From the NCBI RefSeq assembly GCF_900156345.1, contig NZ_FTPP01000002.1, positions 372,001-436,000 of the forward strand: a stretch of DNA of 64,000 nucleotides. The letters are read 5' to 3'. The notes under the pieces were generated by a model, which saw only the letters and a list, made by a program, of their open reading frames with translations, was not told the origin of the DNA and ran no database searches. This DNA is from Pontibacter indicus (lineage in GTDB: Bacteria; Bacteroidota; Bacteroidia; Cytophagales; Hymenobacteraceae). Within the stretch, counting starts at the first letter, position 1. Each line of letters opens with the position of its first letter. A program made the translations under genes and the position numbers. Of this stretch, positions 32,563-41,766 are shown one piece after another.

Positions 32563-34332
32563 TTGGAAGATAAACCACAAAATACAGGCAAGGTATTCGA
32601 TGCGGAGGTGATCCGGCGGCTCTTCACCTTCGTGAAGCCGTACATCCGGATCTTCTACTTCATCGTGTTCCTGACCTTCGCCTCGGCTATACTGGCTGCG
32701 GTGCGGCCTTTCCTGATTCAGTATACCGTGGACCAGGAGATTCTGCAGAACGACTGGGAAGGACTGAACAAAATGTTCGTGATCCTGGCCGTGCTGCTGG
32801 TGGGGCATGCCATTGTGCAGTACCTGCATACCTATTTTGCCGGTTGGCTCGGGCAGCACGTGGTGCGCGACATCCGGGTGCAACTTTACCGCCACATCCT
32901 CAATCTGCGCCTCAAGTTCTTCGACCGCACGCCCATCGGCACGCTCGTGACCCGCAACGTGTCGGATGTGGAAACGCTTTCCGACGTATTCAGCGAAGGC
33001 CTGGCCGCGATGATCGGCGATATCCTGCAGCTCGTGTTCATCCTGGGCTTCATGTTCTACATCGACTGGGAGCTGGCGCTGGTCAGCCTTTCTACTTTCC
33101 CGATCATGCTCATCAGTACCTACATCTTCAAAGAGAAAATTAAAGACACTTTTCAGGATGTGCGGACGGCCGTGGCGCGTCTCAACTCCTTTGTGCAGGA
33201 GCACATCACGGGTATGAGCATCGTGCAGATCTTCAACAACGAGAAGCGCGAGATGGAGAAGTTCCGCGAGATCAACAAGGAGCACACCCGTGCCAACATC
33301 CGTTCGGTGCTGTACTACTCGGTGTATTTCCCGGTGGCGGAGATCATTGGCGCGGCCGGCCTGGGTCTGCTCGTGTGGTATGGCGCCCACGGTGTGATCG
33401 ACAACGACGTGTCGCTGGGTACGCTGATGGCCTTTATCCTCTACATCCAGATGTTCTTCCGCCCGATCCGCATGATCGCCGACCGTTTCAACACGCTGCA
33501 GCTGGGCGTGGTGAGCACCGAGCGCCTCATGCGCCTGCTCGACAACAAAGAAATGATTCCGGACAATGGCACCTACGCCCCGGAGAAGATAAAAGGCAAT
33601 GTGAACTTCAAGGATGTGTGGTTTGCCTACAAGGACGAGGAGTGGGTGCTGCGTAATATCTCGCTCAACGTGAAGGCCGGCGAATCGGTGGCTTTTGTGG
33701 GCGCGACGGGTGCGGGCAAGACCTCAGTCATCAACCTGCTCAATCGCTTCTACGAGATCAACAGCGGCCAGATCCTGATCGACGGGCACGACATCAAGGC
33801 GTACGACCTGAGCGTGCTGCGCCATCACATCGGCGTGGTGTTGCAGGATGTGTTTCTTTTCTCGGGCACCATCGCCGACAACATCAGCCTGGGCAACAAG
33901 TCTATTACCGAAGAGCAGATGTGGCACGCCGCCGACCTGGTGGGCGCCCGTAAGTTCATCGAGCGACTGCCGGGCAGGCTGCACTACCAGGTGATGGAGC
34001 GTGGGGCTACCCTTTCGGTGGGTCAGCGTCAGCTCATCTCCTTCGTGCGGGCCATGGTCTACAATCCTGAGATCATCATCCTTGACGAGGCCACTTCCAG
34101 CGTCGACTCCGAGACCGAAGAGCTCATCCAATACGCCATCGACCAGATCATGCACGGGCGCACGTCCATCGTCATCGCGCACCGTTTGTCTACCATCCAG
34201 AAGGCGGACAAGATCATTGTGATGGACCGGGGCGAGATAAAAGAAATGGGTAACCACGAGGAATTACTGCGCCGCGACGGTTACTATGCACAACTCTACC
34301 ACATGCAGTACAAAAACATGATCGACCTATGA
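32563..34332 (+). CDS. ABC exporter, fused permease and ATPase (MsbA/LmrA-like)
   Basis: A 589-aa half-transporter. Six transmembrane helices in residues 20-320 are followed by the nucleotide-binding domain: Walker A GATGAGKTS near 385-393, Q-loop VVLQDVF, signature LSVGQRQ (with V instead of the usual G, near 485-491), Walker B IIILDEATSSVD and H-loop VIAHRLST. It exports lipids or drugs as a dimer; a second similar gene lies at 36972 on the other strand, and the two might form a heterodimer although their separation argues against it. Start is TTG at 32563. Its stop overlaps the next start as ATGA. Confidence 0.93.
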   Translation: MEDKPQNTGKVFDAEVIRRLFTFVKPYIRIFYFIVFLTFASAILAAVRPFLIQYTVDQEILQNDWEGLNKMFVILAVLLVGHAIVQYLHTYFAGWLGQHVVRDIRVQLYRHILNLRLKFFDRTPIGTLVTRNVSDVETLSDVFSEGLAAMIGDILQLVFILGFMFYIDWELALVSLSTFPIMLISTYIFKEKIKDTFQDVRTAVARLNSFVQEHITGMSIVQIFNNEKREMEKFREINKEHTRANIRSVLYYSVYFPVAEIIGAAGLGLLVWYGAHGVIDNDVSLGTLMAFILYIQMFFRPIRMIADRFNTLQLGVVSTERLMRLLDNKEMIPDNGTYAPEKIKGNVNFKDVWFAYKDEEWVLRNISLNVKAGESVAFVGATGAGKTSVINLLNRFYEINSGQILIDGHDIKAYDLSVLRHHIGVVLQDVFLFSGTIADNISLGNKSITEEQMWHAADLVGARKFIERLPGRLHYQVMERGATLSVGQRQLISFVRAMVYNPEIIILDEATSSVDSETEELIQYAIDQIMHGRTSIVIAHRLSTIQKADKIIVMDRGEIKEMGNHEELLRRDGYYAQLYHMQYKNMIDL

Positions 34333-34850
34333 ACAAGAAATTCTTGTTAGTGATGCTGGTGCTCTCCTTTATCGTGGCTGCTTTTTATGCTTATCTGGGA
34401 GGCTTCAGCTCGGCCAGTGTATCGGAGGTGAACTCCGAGCAACTTTATGTGGCGGGACGCGCCTTCAACGGATCTGTAAACGACAGCGGCATCAACGACG
34501 CTTTCCGGCGGGCTGCCGAGGTGCTTGACAAAAAGGAGCTGGAAGGTATGCTGGGCAACATTTACTACAACAACCCCGAGGGGCGTGGCGACAGTGTGAA
34601 GGCTTTTATCGGGGTGGTTATACCTGACAGCACCGTGCAGCTGCCGGCCGACTACGAACTGCGGGTGGTGCCGGGTGGCCGCCGTGCCCTGCGCGCCGAC
34701 GTGAACGCCCATTACATGCTGGCGCCCAATAGACTCTACGAAGCCATTTTTGACTATGCCAAAGAGCAGAATCTGGAGCTGGAAACATTCTACGTGGAGT
34801 GGTTCCCCGAGGACCATCGAGGTATAGTGGAGGTTCCGATCAAGGAGTAG
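34329..34850 (+). CDS. Membrane-anchored GyrI-like effector-binding domain protein
   Basis: A 173-aa protein with one N-terminal membrane helix or uncleaved signal (residues 4-24). The rest resembles a GyrI/AraC effector-binding fold, with VVPGGRRALRADV near 117-129 and the closing LELETFYVEWFPEDHRG that mirrors the usual end of GyrI-like domains. Translationally coupled to the ABC exporter by a 4-bp overlap, so it may sense or modulate the transported substrate. Functional assignment is tentative. Confidence 0.7.
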   Translation: MNKKFLLVMLVLSFIVAAFYAYLGGFSSASVSEVNSEQLYVAGRAFNGSVNDSGINDAFRRAAEVLDKKELEGMLGNIYYNNPEGRGDSVKAFIGVVIPDSTVQLPADYELRVVPGGRRALRADVNAHYMLAPNRLYEAIFDYAKEQNLELETFYVEWFPEDHRGIVEVPIKE

Positions 34851-34873
34851 CTTGCAGGTATAGATTATCTCTC

Positions 34874-34881
34874 TATATTTG
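34874..34881 (+). promoter_or_regulatory. TetR gene promoter, -7 box
   Basis: TATATTTG matches TAnnTTTG, 49 bp before the TTG start at 34931. Confidence 0.5.
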
Positions 34882-34930
34882 ATGCAGCGGGATTGATCAT
34901 ACCTTTCCCCGTGGAACAACAGAAAAGGAA

Positions 34931-35542
34931 TTGGGCAAAAAGGCAGAGGCAAAAAAAGAGCTGATACTGGAGGCAGCCAAGTCGGTGTTCGGCAAACTGG
35001 GCTACAGCAAAGCCACGCTGGACGATATCGCCCATGCCATCGGCCTCAAAAAGCCCACGCTCTACTATTACTACAAAAGCAAGGAGGTGCTCTTTATCGA
35101 GGCCTTTTCGCAGGAGTGGAAGGACAGCCTGTACCGTATCAAAAAGATAGCGGAGCAGGAAAAAGACCCCCGTGAGCGCCTGTTGCTCTACATCCGTTCC
35201 TCGCTGCGCTACTACCAGGAAATCGTAACGCAGCACACCATCTCCATCCAGGTGCTCATCGAGACACGCACCATGTTCCAGGAACTCTTCAAAGAGTCGC
35301 GCGCCAAGGAGACGAACTTCTATGCCTCCGTCATCAAAGAAGGTATAGCCAACGGCACCTTTATCAATTGCGAAGCCGATCGGGTGGGCTACTCCATCAT
35401 GGTTGTCAAAGACCTTATCCAGTTCGAAGAATTTCAGCGCGCCCAGTTCCACAACCTGCCTTCCATCGATTTTGAGAGAATAGAACGCGAGGTGCTCTAT
35501 ACCGTCAACCTGATTCTGGAAGGTATACGGGTGAAGGTATAG
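34931..35542 (+). CDS. TetR/AcrR-family transcriptional regulator
   Basis: A 203-aa regulator with the TetR DNA-binding domain at residues 7-55: ILEAAKSVFGKLGYSKATLD-type helix 1, then IAHAIGLKKPTLYYYYKSKE with the recognition helix. The C-terminal ligand domain is helical and undetermined. The likely start is TTG at 34931; no ATG or GTG fits in frame. Close behind the ABC exporter pair and in the same direction, so it may repress that exporter. Confidence 0.92.
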   Translation: MGKKAEAKKELILEAAKSVFGKLGYSKATLDDIAHAIGLKKPTLYYYYKSKEVLFIEAFSQEWKDSLYRIKKIAEQEKDPRERLLLYIRSSLRYYQEIVTQHTISIQVLIETRTMFQELFKESRAKETNFYASVIKEGIANGTFINCEADRVGYSIMVVKDLIQFEEFQRAQFHNLPSIDFERIEREVLYTVNLILEGIRVKV

Positions 35543-35603
35543 CAGCACAGAGCTGCGTGATAGTCAATTGAGTTCACCCAAGCTTACCTTTTAACAGCTA
35601 CAC

Positions 35604-36269
35604 ATGTATTTCCGGAAAGCTACTGCCATCCTGTTTCTCTTTTTGATGCTAGTCGGTTGCATTGGCTCGACCCGTCATACGGCTATACCTGGCGGTTGCC
35701 CCAAAGCATTTCAGGCGAGTGACCGCATATTGGTCAGCTCCATCCCTGGACTTTCAGCGCACCGCTCGCATCAACTTTATCAGCAATTGGAGCAGTCCTT
35801 TGCTCAAAAGGGGATAAGAACGGCCTATGTGGTAGAGCAGGAGTATGACCTGGCTCAACAAGGTATTCAACCCAATCCAGCACCAGATTCAGCTACTTTG
35901 GCGCAAATGCGAAAGTCAGGCTATACCTACTACCTGGAGCTGGCCATAGCAGATGTTGCTTCAGGCATGGGCTACGCACGCACAAGCGCGCAGGAGCAGA
36001 GGGAAATACAGCAAGGCTACGGCACAGTCGGGGTAGATGATTCGAAGGCCACGGTGCACTTCAAACTTTATTCAACGGATCAGAAAAAGCAAACCTATAC
36101 CCTGGCTACAACCACCAAACTGAGCCCGCTAACATTGCCTGGCAACAAGTACGAAGATGGGTATAGGAGCAGTAGCACAGTGAATCTTGCCACGGAATCG
36201 CGTGCCTCGGAAAGGGCACTCAAGAAAGGAGTGGTAGAGCTACTGGATCATTGTAAAGTAAGCCAGTAA
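35604..36269 (+). CDS. Lipoprotein of unknown function
   Basis: A 221-aa lipoprotein with lipobox LVGC (lipidated Cys at residue 19). A second Cys is near residue 32 and a third near 217. The body alternates strands and helices; I recognise no family. AGGTATA-type words occur several times in its coding sequence (as Tyr-Thr and Ala-Ile-Pro). A strong hairpin follows at 36294. Confidence 0.7.
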   Translation: MYFRKATAILFLFLMLVGCIGSTRHTAIPGGCPKAFQASDRILVSSIPGLSAHRSHQLYQQLEQSFAQKGIRTAYVVEQEYDLAQQGIQPNPAPDSATLAQMRKSGYTYYLELAIADVASGMGYARTSAQEQREIQQGYGTVGVDDSKATVHFKLYSTDQKKQTYTLATTTKLSPLTLPGNKYEDGYRSSSTVNLATESRASERALKKGVVELLDHCKVSQ

Positions 36270-36293
36270 GGTATAGCCAGCCCTGCTAAACGC

Positions 36294-36333
36294 AACATGC
36301 CCCCATGCAAACTGCTTACATGGGGGCATGTTT
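36294..36333 (+). terminator. Hairpin terminator
   Basis: Perfect 14-bp arms AACATGCCCCCATG and CATGGGGGCATGTT around an 11-base loop, with a short T tail. Placed between the lipoprotein gene and the convergent HTH gene. Confidence 0.7.
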
Positions 36334-36415
36334 ATAACTGGCCTGCTCAGGCGAAAGGTTTATCAAACAGAAGGGTGCGTGAGGTGGGCGGTTGGTCGCC
36401 CAGAAATTCAGGAGC

Positions 36416-36835
36416 CTAGTCCTGTGAGTGGCTGGCTTTGTATGCTTCCAGCTTGGCTTTGAGGGCTTCTACATCGGCGTGGTGGCCTTTGGCTACTTCG
36501 GCAGCGTCGAGCTCGATGAGCATGTTCTGCATCTGCCTCAGGTAAGCGGCTCTGTCTTTTTTGAGGCAGGCTTTCGGGTTGTCTTTGCAGGTACCGTCCT
36601 CGTCCATGGGTTTGAACATACTGCCTTCCCCATAAATAAGCCACTGCGTGTTCAGGTCCTGAAAATTTTTCACGATCGCTACCAACTCATCAAGCAGGTA
36701 ATTTTTGCCACAAAGGATATTCGAAAGCACCGTTTCGTTGCTACCCGTCATCTCGAGGAGCTGCGGCATTTCCAGTTCTTTGATGCTGGTATAGAAACGA
36801 AACCTTTTGCCGATTTGCTGTATGTCAATAGCCAT
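36416..36835 (-). CDS. XRE-like helix-turn-helix protein
   Basis: A 139-aa protein. Residues 5-65 follow the Bacteroidota XRE pattern: IGKRFRFYTSIKELEMPQLL, then the helix-turn-helix TGSNETVLSNILCGKN and the closing LNTQWLIYGEGSMF. The C-terminal half is Lys/Asp/Glu/Ala-rich and probably a coiled coil (about 95-135). Target unknown. It lies between the ABC exporter gene at 36972 (upstream on the same strand) and a convergent lipoprotein gene. Confidence 0.8.
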   Translation of the reverse strand: MAIDIQQIGKRFRFYTSIKELEMPQLLEMTGSNETVLSNILCGKNYLLDELVAIVKNFQDLNTQWLIYGEGSMFKPMDEDGTCKDNPKACLKKDRAAYLRQMQNMLIELDAAEVAKGHHADVEALKAKLEAYKASHSQD

Positions 36836-36971
36836 AGATAGAGATTTAGGAGTTGATTAAACTTGCTATACGTACCTATAACAGTTTCTGGATCAAAAAA
36901 TTCCCCTCACGCGAAATGCATGGCTCCTAAATGACTGGTTTTCAATTAAAAATCAGTGATGTGGCGCCCTG

Positions 36972-38756
36972 TTACTGTGAGTCCTCGGCCTGCAACTGCC
37001 TTTCGTAAAGCACCTTATAGAGCCCCTGCTGCTGAATCAGTTCCTCGTGCGTGCCGTGCTGCACGATCTCCCCATCGTCCAGCACCAAAATCTTGTCCGC
37101 CAGCTTTACCGACGACACCCGGTGCGAAATGATGATCGACGTGCGGTCCACCATGATGCGGCGCAGGCTGTTGAGGATGGCATTTTCAGTCTTGGTGTCC
37201 ACGGCTGAGAGGGAGTCGTCGAGGATGAGGATGCTGGGCTCGCGCACCAAGGCACGGGCAATGGACACGCGCTGCTTCTGCCCACCCGAAAGCGTGATGC
37301 CGCGCTCGCCCAGCTTGGTTTCGAACTGCTCCGGAAAGCGCATGATGTTTTCGTACACGTCGGCGTCTTTGGCCGACTGCACCATCTGCTCCTCCGTGAT
37401 GCTCGGCAAACCGAAGCCGATGTTGTTGCGGATGGAGTCGGAGAAGAGGAACACGTCCTGTGGCACGTAGCCGATCTGGCTGCGGAGGCTCTCCAGGTTA
37501 TAGTCGCGCACATCCACGCCGTCGATCAGGATGCGTCCGCTCGTCACGTCGTACATGCGCGGCAGCAGGTTGGCGATGGTGCTCTTGCCCGAGCCCGTGT
37601 TGCCGATCACAGCCAGTGTCTCGCCATGTCGGATGTTAAACGACACGTTTTTGAGGGCGTGTATACCTGTGTCGGGGTATACGAAGTCCACCTTCTCGAA
37701 CACAATGTCGCCTTTGATCGGGCGGGTGATGTTCTCACGGGAAATAATGTCGGTTTTGGTGTGCAGGAATTCGTTGATGCGGGCCTGGGAAGCTGCGGCG
37801 CGCTGCACGAGACTGGCCGTCCAGCCCAGCGAGGTCACCGGCCAGGTGAGCATGTTCACGTAGATGATGAACTCGGCGATGTTACCTGTGGTGATGCTGC
37901 CGTTCATCACCTCCTGACCGCCGATGTAGACGGTGATGATCGTACTCAGACCCACTAAAAACAGCACCAGCGGAAAGAAGAGCGAGTTGACAAAGTTGAG
38001 TTCCAGTGACTTGTCCTTGTAGGTGTTGCTGGCTTTGGTGAAGTTGTTGTGCGAGTCGTCCTCCCGCACAAAGGACTTGAGCACCCGTATACCTGAGAAA
38101 GCCTCCTGCACAAAGGTGGTGATGCCGGAGAGGCTGCGCTGTATCTCGTCGGACTTTCGCTCGATGATGTTGTTGACGTAATAGATGCTGATGGCCAGGA
38201 TCGGCAGCGGGATCAAGGTATAGAGCGTCAGTTTCACGTTTACCGACAGCATGTACGGGATCACCATCAGGAACAGGATAACCAGGTTGAGGCCATACAT
38301 GATGGCAGGCCCGAGGTACATGCGCACGCGGCTCACGTCCTCGGAGATGCGTGACATGAGGTCGCCGGTGTTGTTTTTACGGTAGAAGCTGAGCGGCAGG
38401 CTTTGGTAGTGCGCGTAAATTTCGTTTTTGAGGTCGTTCTCGATCAGGCGGCTCATCACAATGATGGTCTGCCGCACAAAGAACAGGAAAAGGCCCCGCA
38501 GCAGCGCCATCACCAGAATCACCACCCCGTACACCAGGATGCTACTGGCAAAAGAGTCGTATACCGTTTCCTGCTGCGCCATGCCCTCGAAGAGGTTGTG
38601 CAGGTTGATGCCCTCCCTGATCAGGTTGAAGGCGTGGCGCACCACTTGGGCAGGCAGAATCTGGAAAAAGTTGGAAATGATAATAAACACCAAACCCCAC
38701 AGAAGGCGGTATTTATACTTGATGAGGTATTTGTTGAGGTAGCGGAGTGATTTCAC
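36972..38756 (-). CDS. ABC exporter, fused permease and ATPase
   Basis: A 594-aa half-transporter with six transmembrane helices in about residues 20-320 and a complete nucleotide-binding domain: Walker A GNTGSGKST near 390-398, Q-loop YVPQDVFLF, signature LSGGQKQR near 495-502, Walker B ILILDDSLSAVD and H-loop IISHRVSS. The Asp-for-Glu after Walker B (LDDS) makes the catalytic base an aspartate, as in the non-canonical sites of heterodimeric exporters. Start is GTG at 38756. Divergent from leucine dehydrogenase. Confidence 0.93.
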   Translation of the reverse strand: MKSLRYLNKYLIKYKYRLLWGLVFIIISNFFQILPAQVVRHAFNLIREGINLHNLFEGMAQQETVYDSFASSILVYGVVILVMALLRGLFLFFVRQTIIVMSRLIENDLKNEIYAHYQSLPLSFYRKNNTGDLMSRISEDVSRVRMYLGPAIMYGLNLVILFLMVIPYMLSVNVKLTLYTLIPLPILAISIYYVNNIIERKSDEIQRSLSGITTFVQEAFSGIRVLKSFVREDDSHNNFTKASNTYKDKSLELNFVNSLFFPLVLFLVGLSTIITVYIGGQEVMNGSITTGNIAEFIIYVNMLTWPVTSLGWTASLVQRAAASQARINEFLHTKTDIISRENITRPIKGDIVFEKVDFVYPDTGIHALKNVSFNIRHGETLAVIGNTGSGKSTIANLLPRMYDVTSGRILIDGVDVRDYNLESLRSQIGYVPQDVFLFSDSIRNNIGFGLPSITEEQMVQSAKDADVYENIMRFPEQFETKLGERGITLSGGQKQRVSIARALVREPSILILDDSLSAVDTKTENAILNSLRRIMVDRTSIIISHRVSSVKLADKILVLDDGEIVQHGTHEELIQQQGLYKVLYERQLQAEDSQ

Positions 38757-38806
38757 AGCAAGAATATGAAGCTCAGAGGCTTTTACGTAGAGTTAGCGGG
38801 TACAAA

Positions 38807-38836
38807 TTGAATTAATCAAAAAAAGAATTAATTTTG
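38807..38836 (+). promoter_or_regulatory. Leucine dehydrogenase promoter
   Basis: TTG (38807-38809), exactly 19 bp, then TAATTTTG (38829-38836): a textbook Bacteroidota promoter, 69 bp before the ATG. Confidence 0.8.
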
Positions 38837-38905
38837 CAGCACGAAACGGGAGGCATTCCTCCCTATCTTCTACAAAGATAGAATAACCCTTAATCAAAAT
38901 CATAA

Positions 38906-40006
38906 ATGGTCGAACTAAAAGAAGTTGAGCTGAAGAAAGACAAGTCGGTCTTCGGCCAGATATCAGAGTATAACCATGAGAAAGTAGTTTTCTGCCACGA
39001 CCACGAGACTGGCTTGAAAGCGATCATCGGTATCCACAACACAGTACTTGGCCCTGCCCTGGGTGGTACCCGTATGTGGGCGTATGCTTCTGAGGCCGAG
39101 GCGATTGACGATGTGCTGCGTCTTTCAAGAGGTATGACTTACAAGGCTGCTATCTCTGGTCTGAACCTGGGTGGCGGTAAAGCCGTGATCATCGGTGATG
39201 CCAAAAAAGACAAGAGCGAAGCGCTGATGCGCCGTTATGGCCGTTTTGTGAAAAACCTGAATGGTGCCTATATCACTGCTGAGGACGTTGGAACGACCAC
39301 GAAGGACATGGAGTACATCAAGATGGAGACAGACCACGTAGCTGGTCTGCCTGAGTCGATGGGCGGCAGCGGAGACCCGTCTCCGGTGACTGCGTACGGT
39401 ACTTACATGGGTATGAAGGCGGCTGCCAAAAAAGCTTACGGTTCTGATTCGCTTGAAGGCAAGAAAATATCTGTACAGGGTGTTGGCCACGTAGGTGGTT
39501 ACCTGGTAGAGCTGCTGGCCAAAGAAAACGCCCAGATTTTCATCACTGACATCTACGAAGACCGTCTGCGCGACATCTCCTCTAAATACAAAGCCAAAGT
39601 GGTAGGTATGGACGAGATCTATGACCTGGACGTAGACATCTACTCTCCTTGCGCATTGGGTGGTACCGTGAACGATGACACCATCAACCGTCTGAAGTGC
39701 CAGATCATTGCGGGCTCGGCTAACAACCAGCTGCGCGAAGAGACCGTGCACGGCCCGGCGCTGGTGAAGAAAGGCATCCTGTACGCACCAGACTTCCTGA
39801 TCAACGCAGGTGGCCTGATCAACGTGTACTCTGAGTTGCAGGGCTACAACCGCGAGAGCGCCTATGCCCAGACAGAGCGCATCTACGGCTATACCCTCGA
39901 CATCTTCGACAAGTCCGAGAACGAAGGCATCCATACGCAGCTGGCCGCTACCAAAATGGCTGAGCAGCGCATCCACAGCATTGGCAAGGTGAAGTCTACT
40001 TACTAG
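38906..40006 (+). CDS. Leucine dehydrogenase (Glu/Leu/Phe/Val dehydrogenase family)
   Basis: NAD-dependent reversible deamination of branched-chain amino acids, feeding branched-chain fatty acid synthesis. At 366 aa it has the shorter leucine-dehydrogenase length. Substrate-side motif GPALGGTRMW near 50-59 and catalytic Lys in NLGGGKAVI near 92-100 are clear; the NAD site is VQGVGHVGGYL. Single gene with an exact TTG-N19-TAATTTTG promoter and a perfect bidirectional terminator at 40031. Two further members of the same superfamily are encoded at 49292 and 61206. Confidence 0.93.
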   Translation: MVELKEVELKKDKSVFGQISEYNHEKVVFCHDHETGLKAIIGIHNTVLGPALGGTRMWAYASEAEAIDDVLRLSRGMTYKAAISGLNLGGGKAVIIGDAKKDKSEALMRRYGRFVKNLNGAYITAEDVGTTTKDMEYIKMETDHVAGLPESMGGSGDPSPVTAYGTYMGMKAAAKKAYGSDSLEGKKISVQGVGHVGGYLVELLAKENAQIFITDIYEDRLRDISSKYKAKVVGMDEIYDLDVDIYSPCALGGTVNDDTINRLKCQIIAGSANNQLREETVHGPALVKKGILYAPDFLINAGGLINVYSELQGYNRESAYAQTERIYGYTLDIFDKSENEGIHTQLAATKMAEQRIHSIGKVKSTY

Positions 40007-40030
40007 ACGCTGCCTTCCTGATCATATTCA

Positions 40031-40068
40031 AAACAAAAGTGCTGCATTAACCTGTGGCACTTTTGTTT
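40031..40068. terminator. Bidirectional intrinsic terminator
   Basis: Perfect 12-bp arms AAACAAAAGTGC and GCACTTTTGTTT around a 14-base loop, 24 bp past the leucine dehydrogenase stop. Confidence 0.85.
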
Positions 40069-40205
40069 TACTACAGTTCATAATTTAAGCGCACTGGCCT
40101 GCCTTTGCGTATACCTTTACCGGCGGCTATACCTGCCACTTCTGGTGCCACGGCGCCAAACACAGTAGAAACAATATCAACCAACACGTTCTTTAAAATA
40201 CCATT

Positions 40206-41378
40206 ATGCTCAACCGCAGAACACTTCGCATCAAGGCTATGCAAGCCATTTATGCCTACAAACAGGCCGAAGGTTCGGATTACCAGCTGGCACTCGACCA
40301 GATAGCAGACGACTTTGCGCCCGACCTGAACTCGATGGAAGTGCAGGACCGCAAACTGCTGGAAGGCCGCAAGCAAATTGCCCAGCTGCTCTTTAAGGAA
40401 TGGCACGAAACAGGCCAGTTCGAAACTGAGGAAACCGACAAGGAGACAATTGATGCGGTAAACAGAGCCACTGTGGCTTACAAGAACCTCACCAAGAAGG
40501 ACTATAAGCACTACAGCAACCAGATGATGAGTGCCGTGGAGCGTATCTATGACCACTACCTGGGCACCCTGCAGATTCTGGAGCTGATCAACGAGCTGGT
40601 GAAAGACGAAGAGGAGAAAAAAGAAAAGCGCTATACCGCCGCCACTGGCCCCGATGTAAAGCGCTTCCTCAACAACCGCGTAGTGCAGCGCATCCTGGGC
40701 AACACATCCTACCAGCAGCACATCATCCGCCGCAACATCAGCTGGGGCTCTGACATCAGCGAAATCCGCCTAGTGTACAAGAACATTTTGAAGCAAGACG
40801 AGGTGTTTTTGAACTATCTGGCACTGCCCGAGCCCACCCTCGAGGAGGACCTGGAAGTGGTGAAACATATTTTCAAAAACATTATTTTTAAAGAAAAAAA
40901 CTTACAATCTTTGTTTGAAGAGCAGGATTTGAACTGGGTGGAGAACAAATCCATCGTGAAAAGCCTGGTCAACAAAACCGTCAAGATGTTTGGCGAAGAG
41001 ACAGAGGAAGAACCCGTATTGCTCGACCTTTCCGCGAATTGGGAAGACGACAAGGCCTTCTTCGAAGAGCTCTACCACCAGACGCTTCAGGAAGACGAAA
41101 AGTACGAGGCCATGATTGCCGCAAGCGTGAAGAACTGGGATGTGGAGCGTGTGGCCCTGCTTGACAAGATCATCCTGAAAATGGCGCTTTGCGAAATGCA
41201 CATCTTCCGCAGCATTCCCGTCAAAGTGACCATCAACGAATACATCGAGATCTCGAAGCTGTACAGCACGCCAAAAAGCAAGCAGTTTGTGAACGGTGTA
41301 CTGGACAAGATGGCACAGGAGCTGACCACCAAAGGAGACATTCGCAAATCAGGCCGTGGTTTGATCGACAACAAATAA
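40206..41378 (+). CDS. nusB: Transcription antitermination factor NusB, long Bacteroidota form
   Basis: RNA-binding antitermination protein for rRNA operons. At 390 aa it is far longer than the 140-aa enterobacterial form, as usual in this phylum. It begins with the NusB-like MLNRRTLRIKAMQAIYAYKQ, carries a long helical middle rich in Lys and Glu, and ends with the conserved NusB core (about 275-385): WDVERVALLDKIILKMALCE, then PVKVTINEYIEISKLYSTPK and FVNGVLDKM. First gene of a co-directional run to coaE. Confidence 0.94.
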   Translation: MLNRRTLRIKAMQAIYAYKQAEGSDYQLALDQIADDFAPDLNSMEVQDRKLLEGRKQIAQLLFKEWHETGQFETEETDKETIDAVNRATVAYKNLTKKDYKHYSNQMMSAVERIYDHYLGTLQILELINELVKDEEEKKEKRYTAATGPDVKRFLNNRVVQRILGNTSYQQHIIRRNISWGSDISEIRLVYKNILKQDEVFLNYLALPEPTLEEDLEVVKHIFKNIIFKEKNLQSLFEEQDLNWVENKSIVKSLVNKTVKMFGEETEEEPVLLDLSANWEDDKAFFEELYHQTLQEDEKYEAMIAASVKNWDVERVALLDKIILKMALCEMHIFRSIPVKVTINEYIEISKLYSTPKSKQFVNGVLDKMAQELTTKGDIRKSGRGLIDNK

Positions 41379-41458
41379 GGTATAGTCCGTCTTTAAGCCC
41401 CGATCTACCGTAATAGGGAAAAACGACATGCCGAATATATAAGTATAGAGATAAACCT

Positions 41459-41764
41459 ATGAGTAAGAAGACGAGCAACATACTATTTTTCGTGTCTGGT
41501 GCTGCTGTAGGAGCCGCAGCAGGCATCCTGTTTGCACCAGAGAAAGGTAGGGAGACACGCAGCTGGCTAAGCTACCGCCTGGAGAAATACCGCGACACAC
41601 TATCGGACCTGCTGGAAGAACTGGTAGAGGACCGTGGCCGCGTAACTTCAAGTGCAAAATCAGAAGGGCAGCGCGTGATACAGGACGCAAAAGACAAAGC
41701 CGAGAAACTGCTGGGCGATGTCGATTCACTTATCAACGAGATTAACAGCAGGAAAGAAATATAA
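41459..41764 (+). CDS. YtxH domain-containing protein
   Basis: A 101-aa small membrane-associated protein: N-terminal helix ILFFVSGAAVGAAAGILFAP (residues 8-27) with the diagnostic LFAPEKGRETR motif, then a long charged helix. YtxH proteins are stress-associated in Firmicutes; the role here is unknown. It is placed between nusB and the dehydrogenase gene, 2 bp upstream of the latter. Confidence 0.85.
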   Translation: MSKKTSNILFFVSGAAVGAAAGILFAPEKGRETRSWLSYRLEKYRDTLSDLLEELVEDRGRVTSSAKSEGQRVIQDAKDKAEKLLGDVDSLINEINSRKEI

Positions 41765-41766
41765 TC

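Noticed and set aside
32026-33390. A 454-codon minus-strand open frame
   Set aside because: It runs antisense through the ABC exporter, whose domains are clear, and its predicted product is His/Gln/Glu-rich without any family pattern. Typical shadow in GC-rich DNA.
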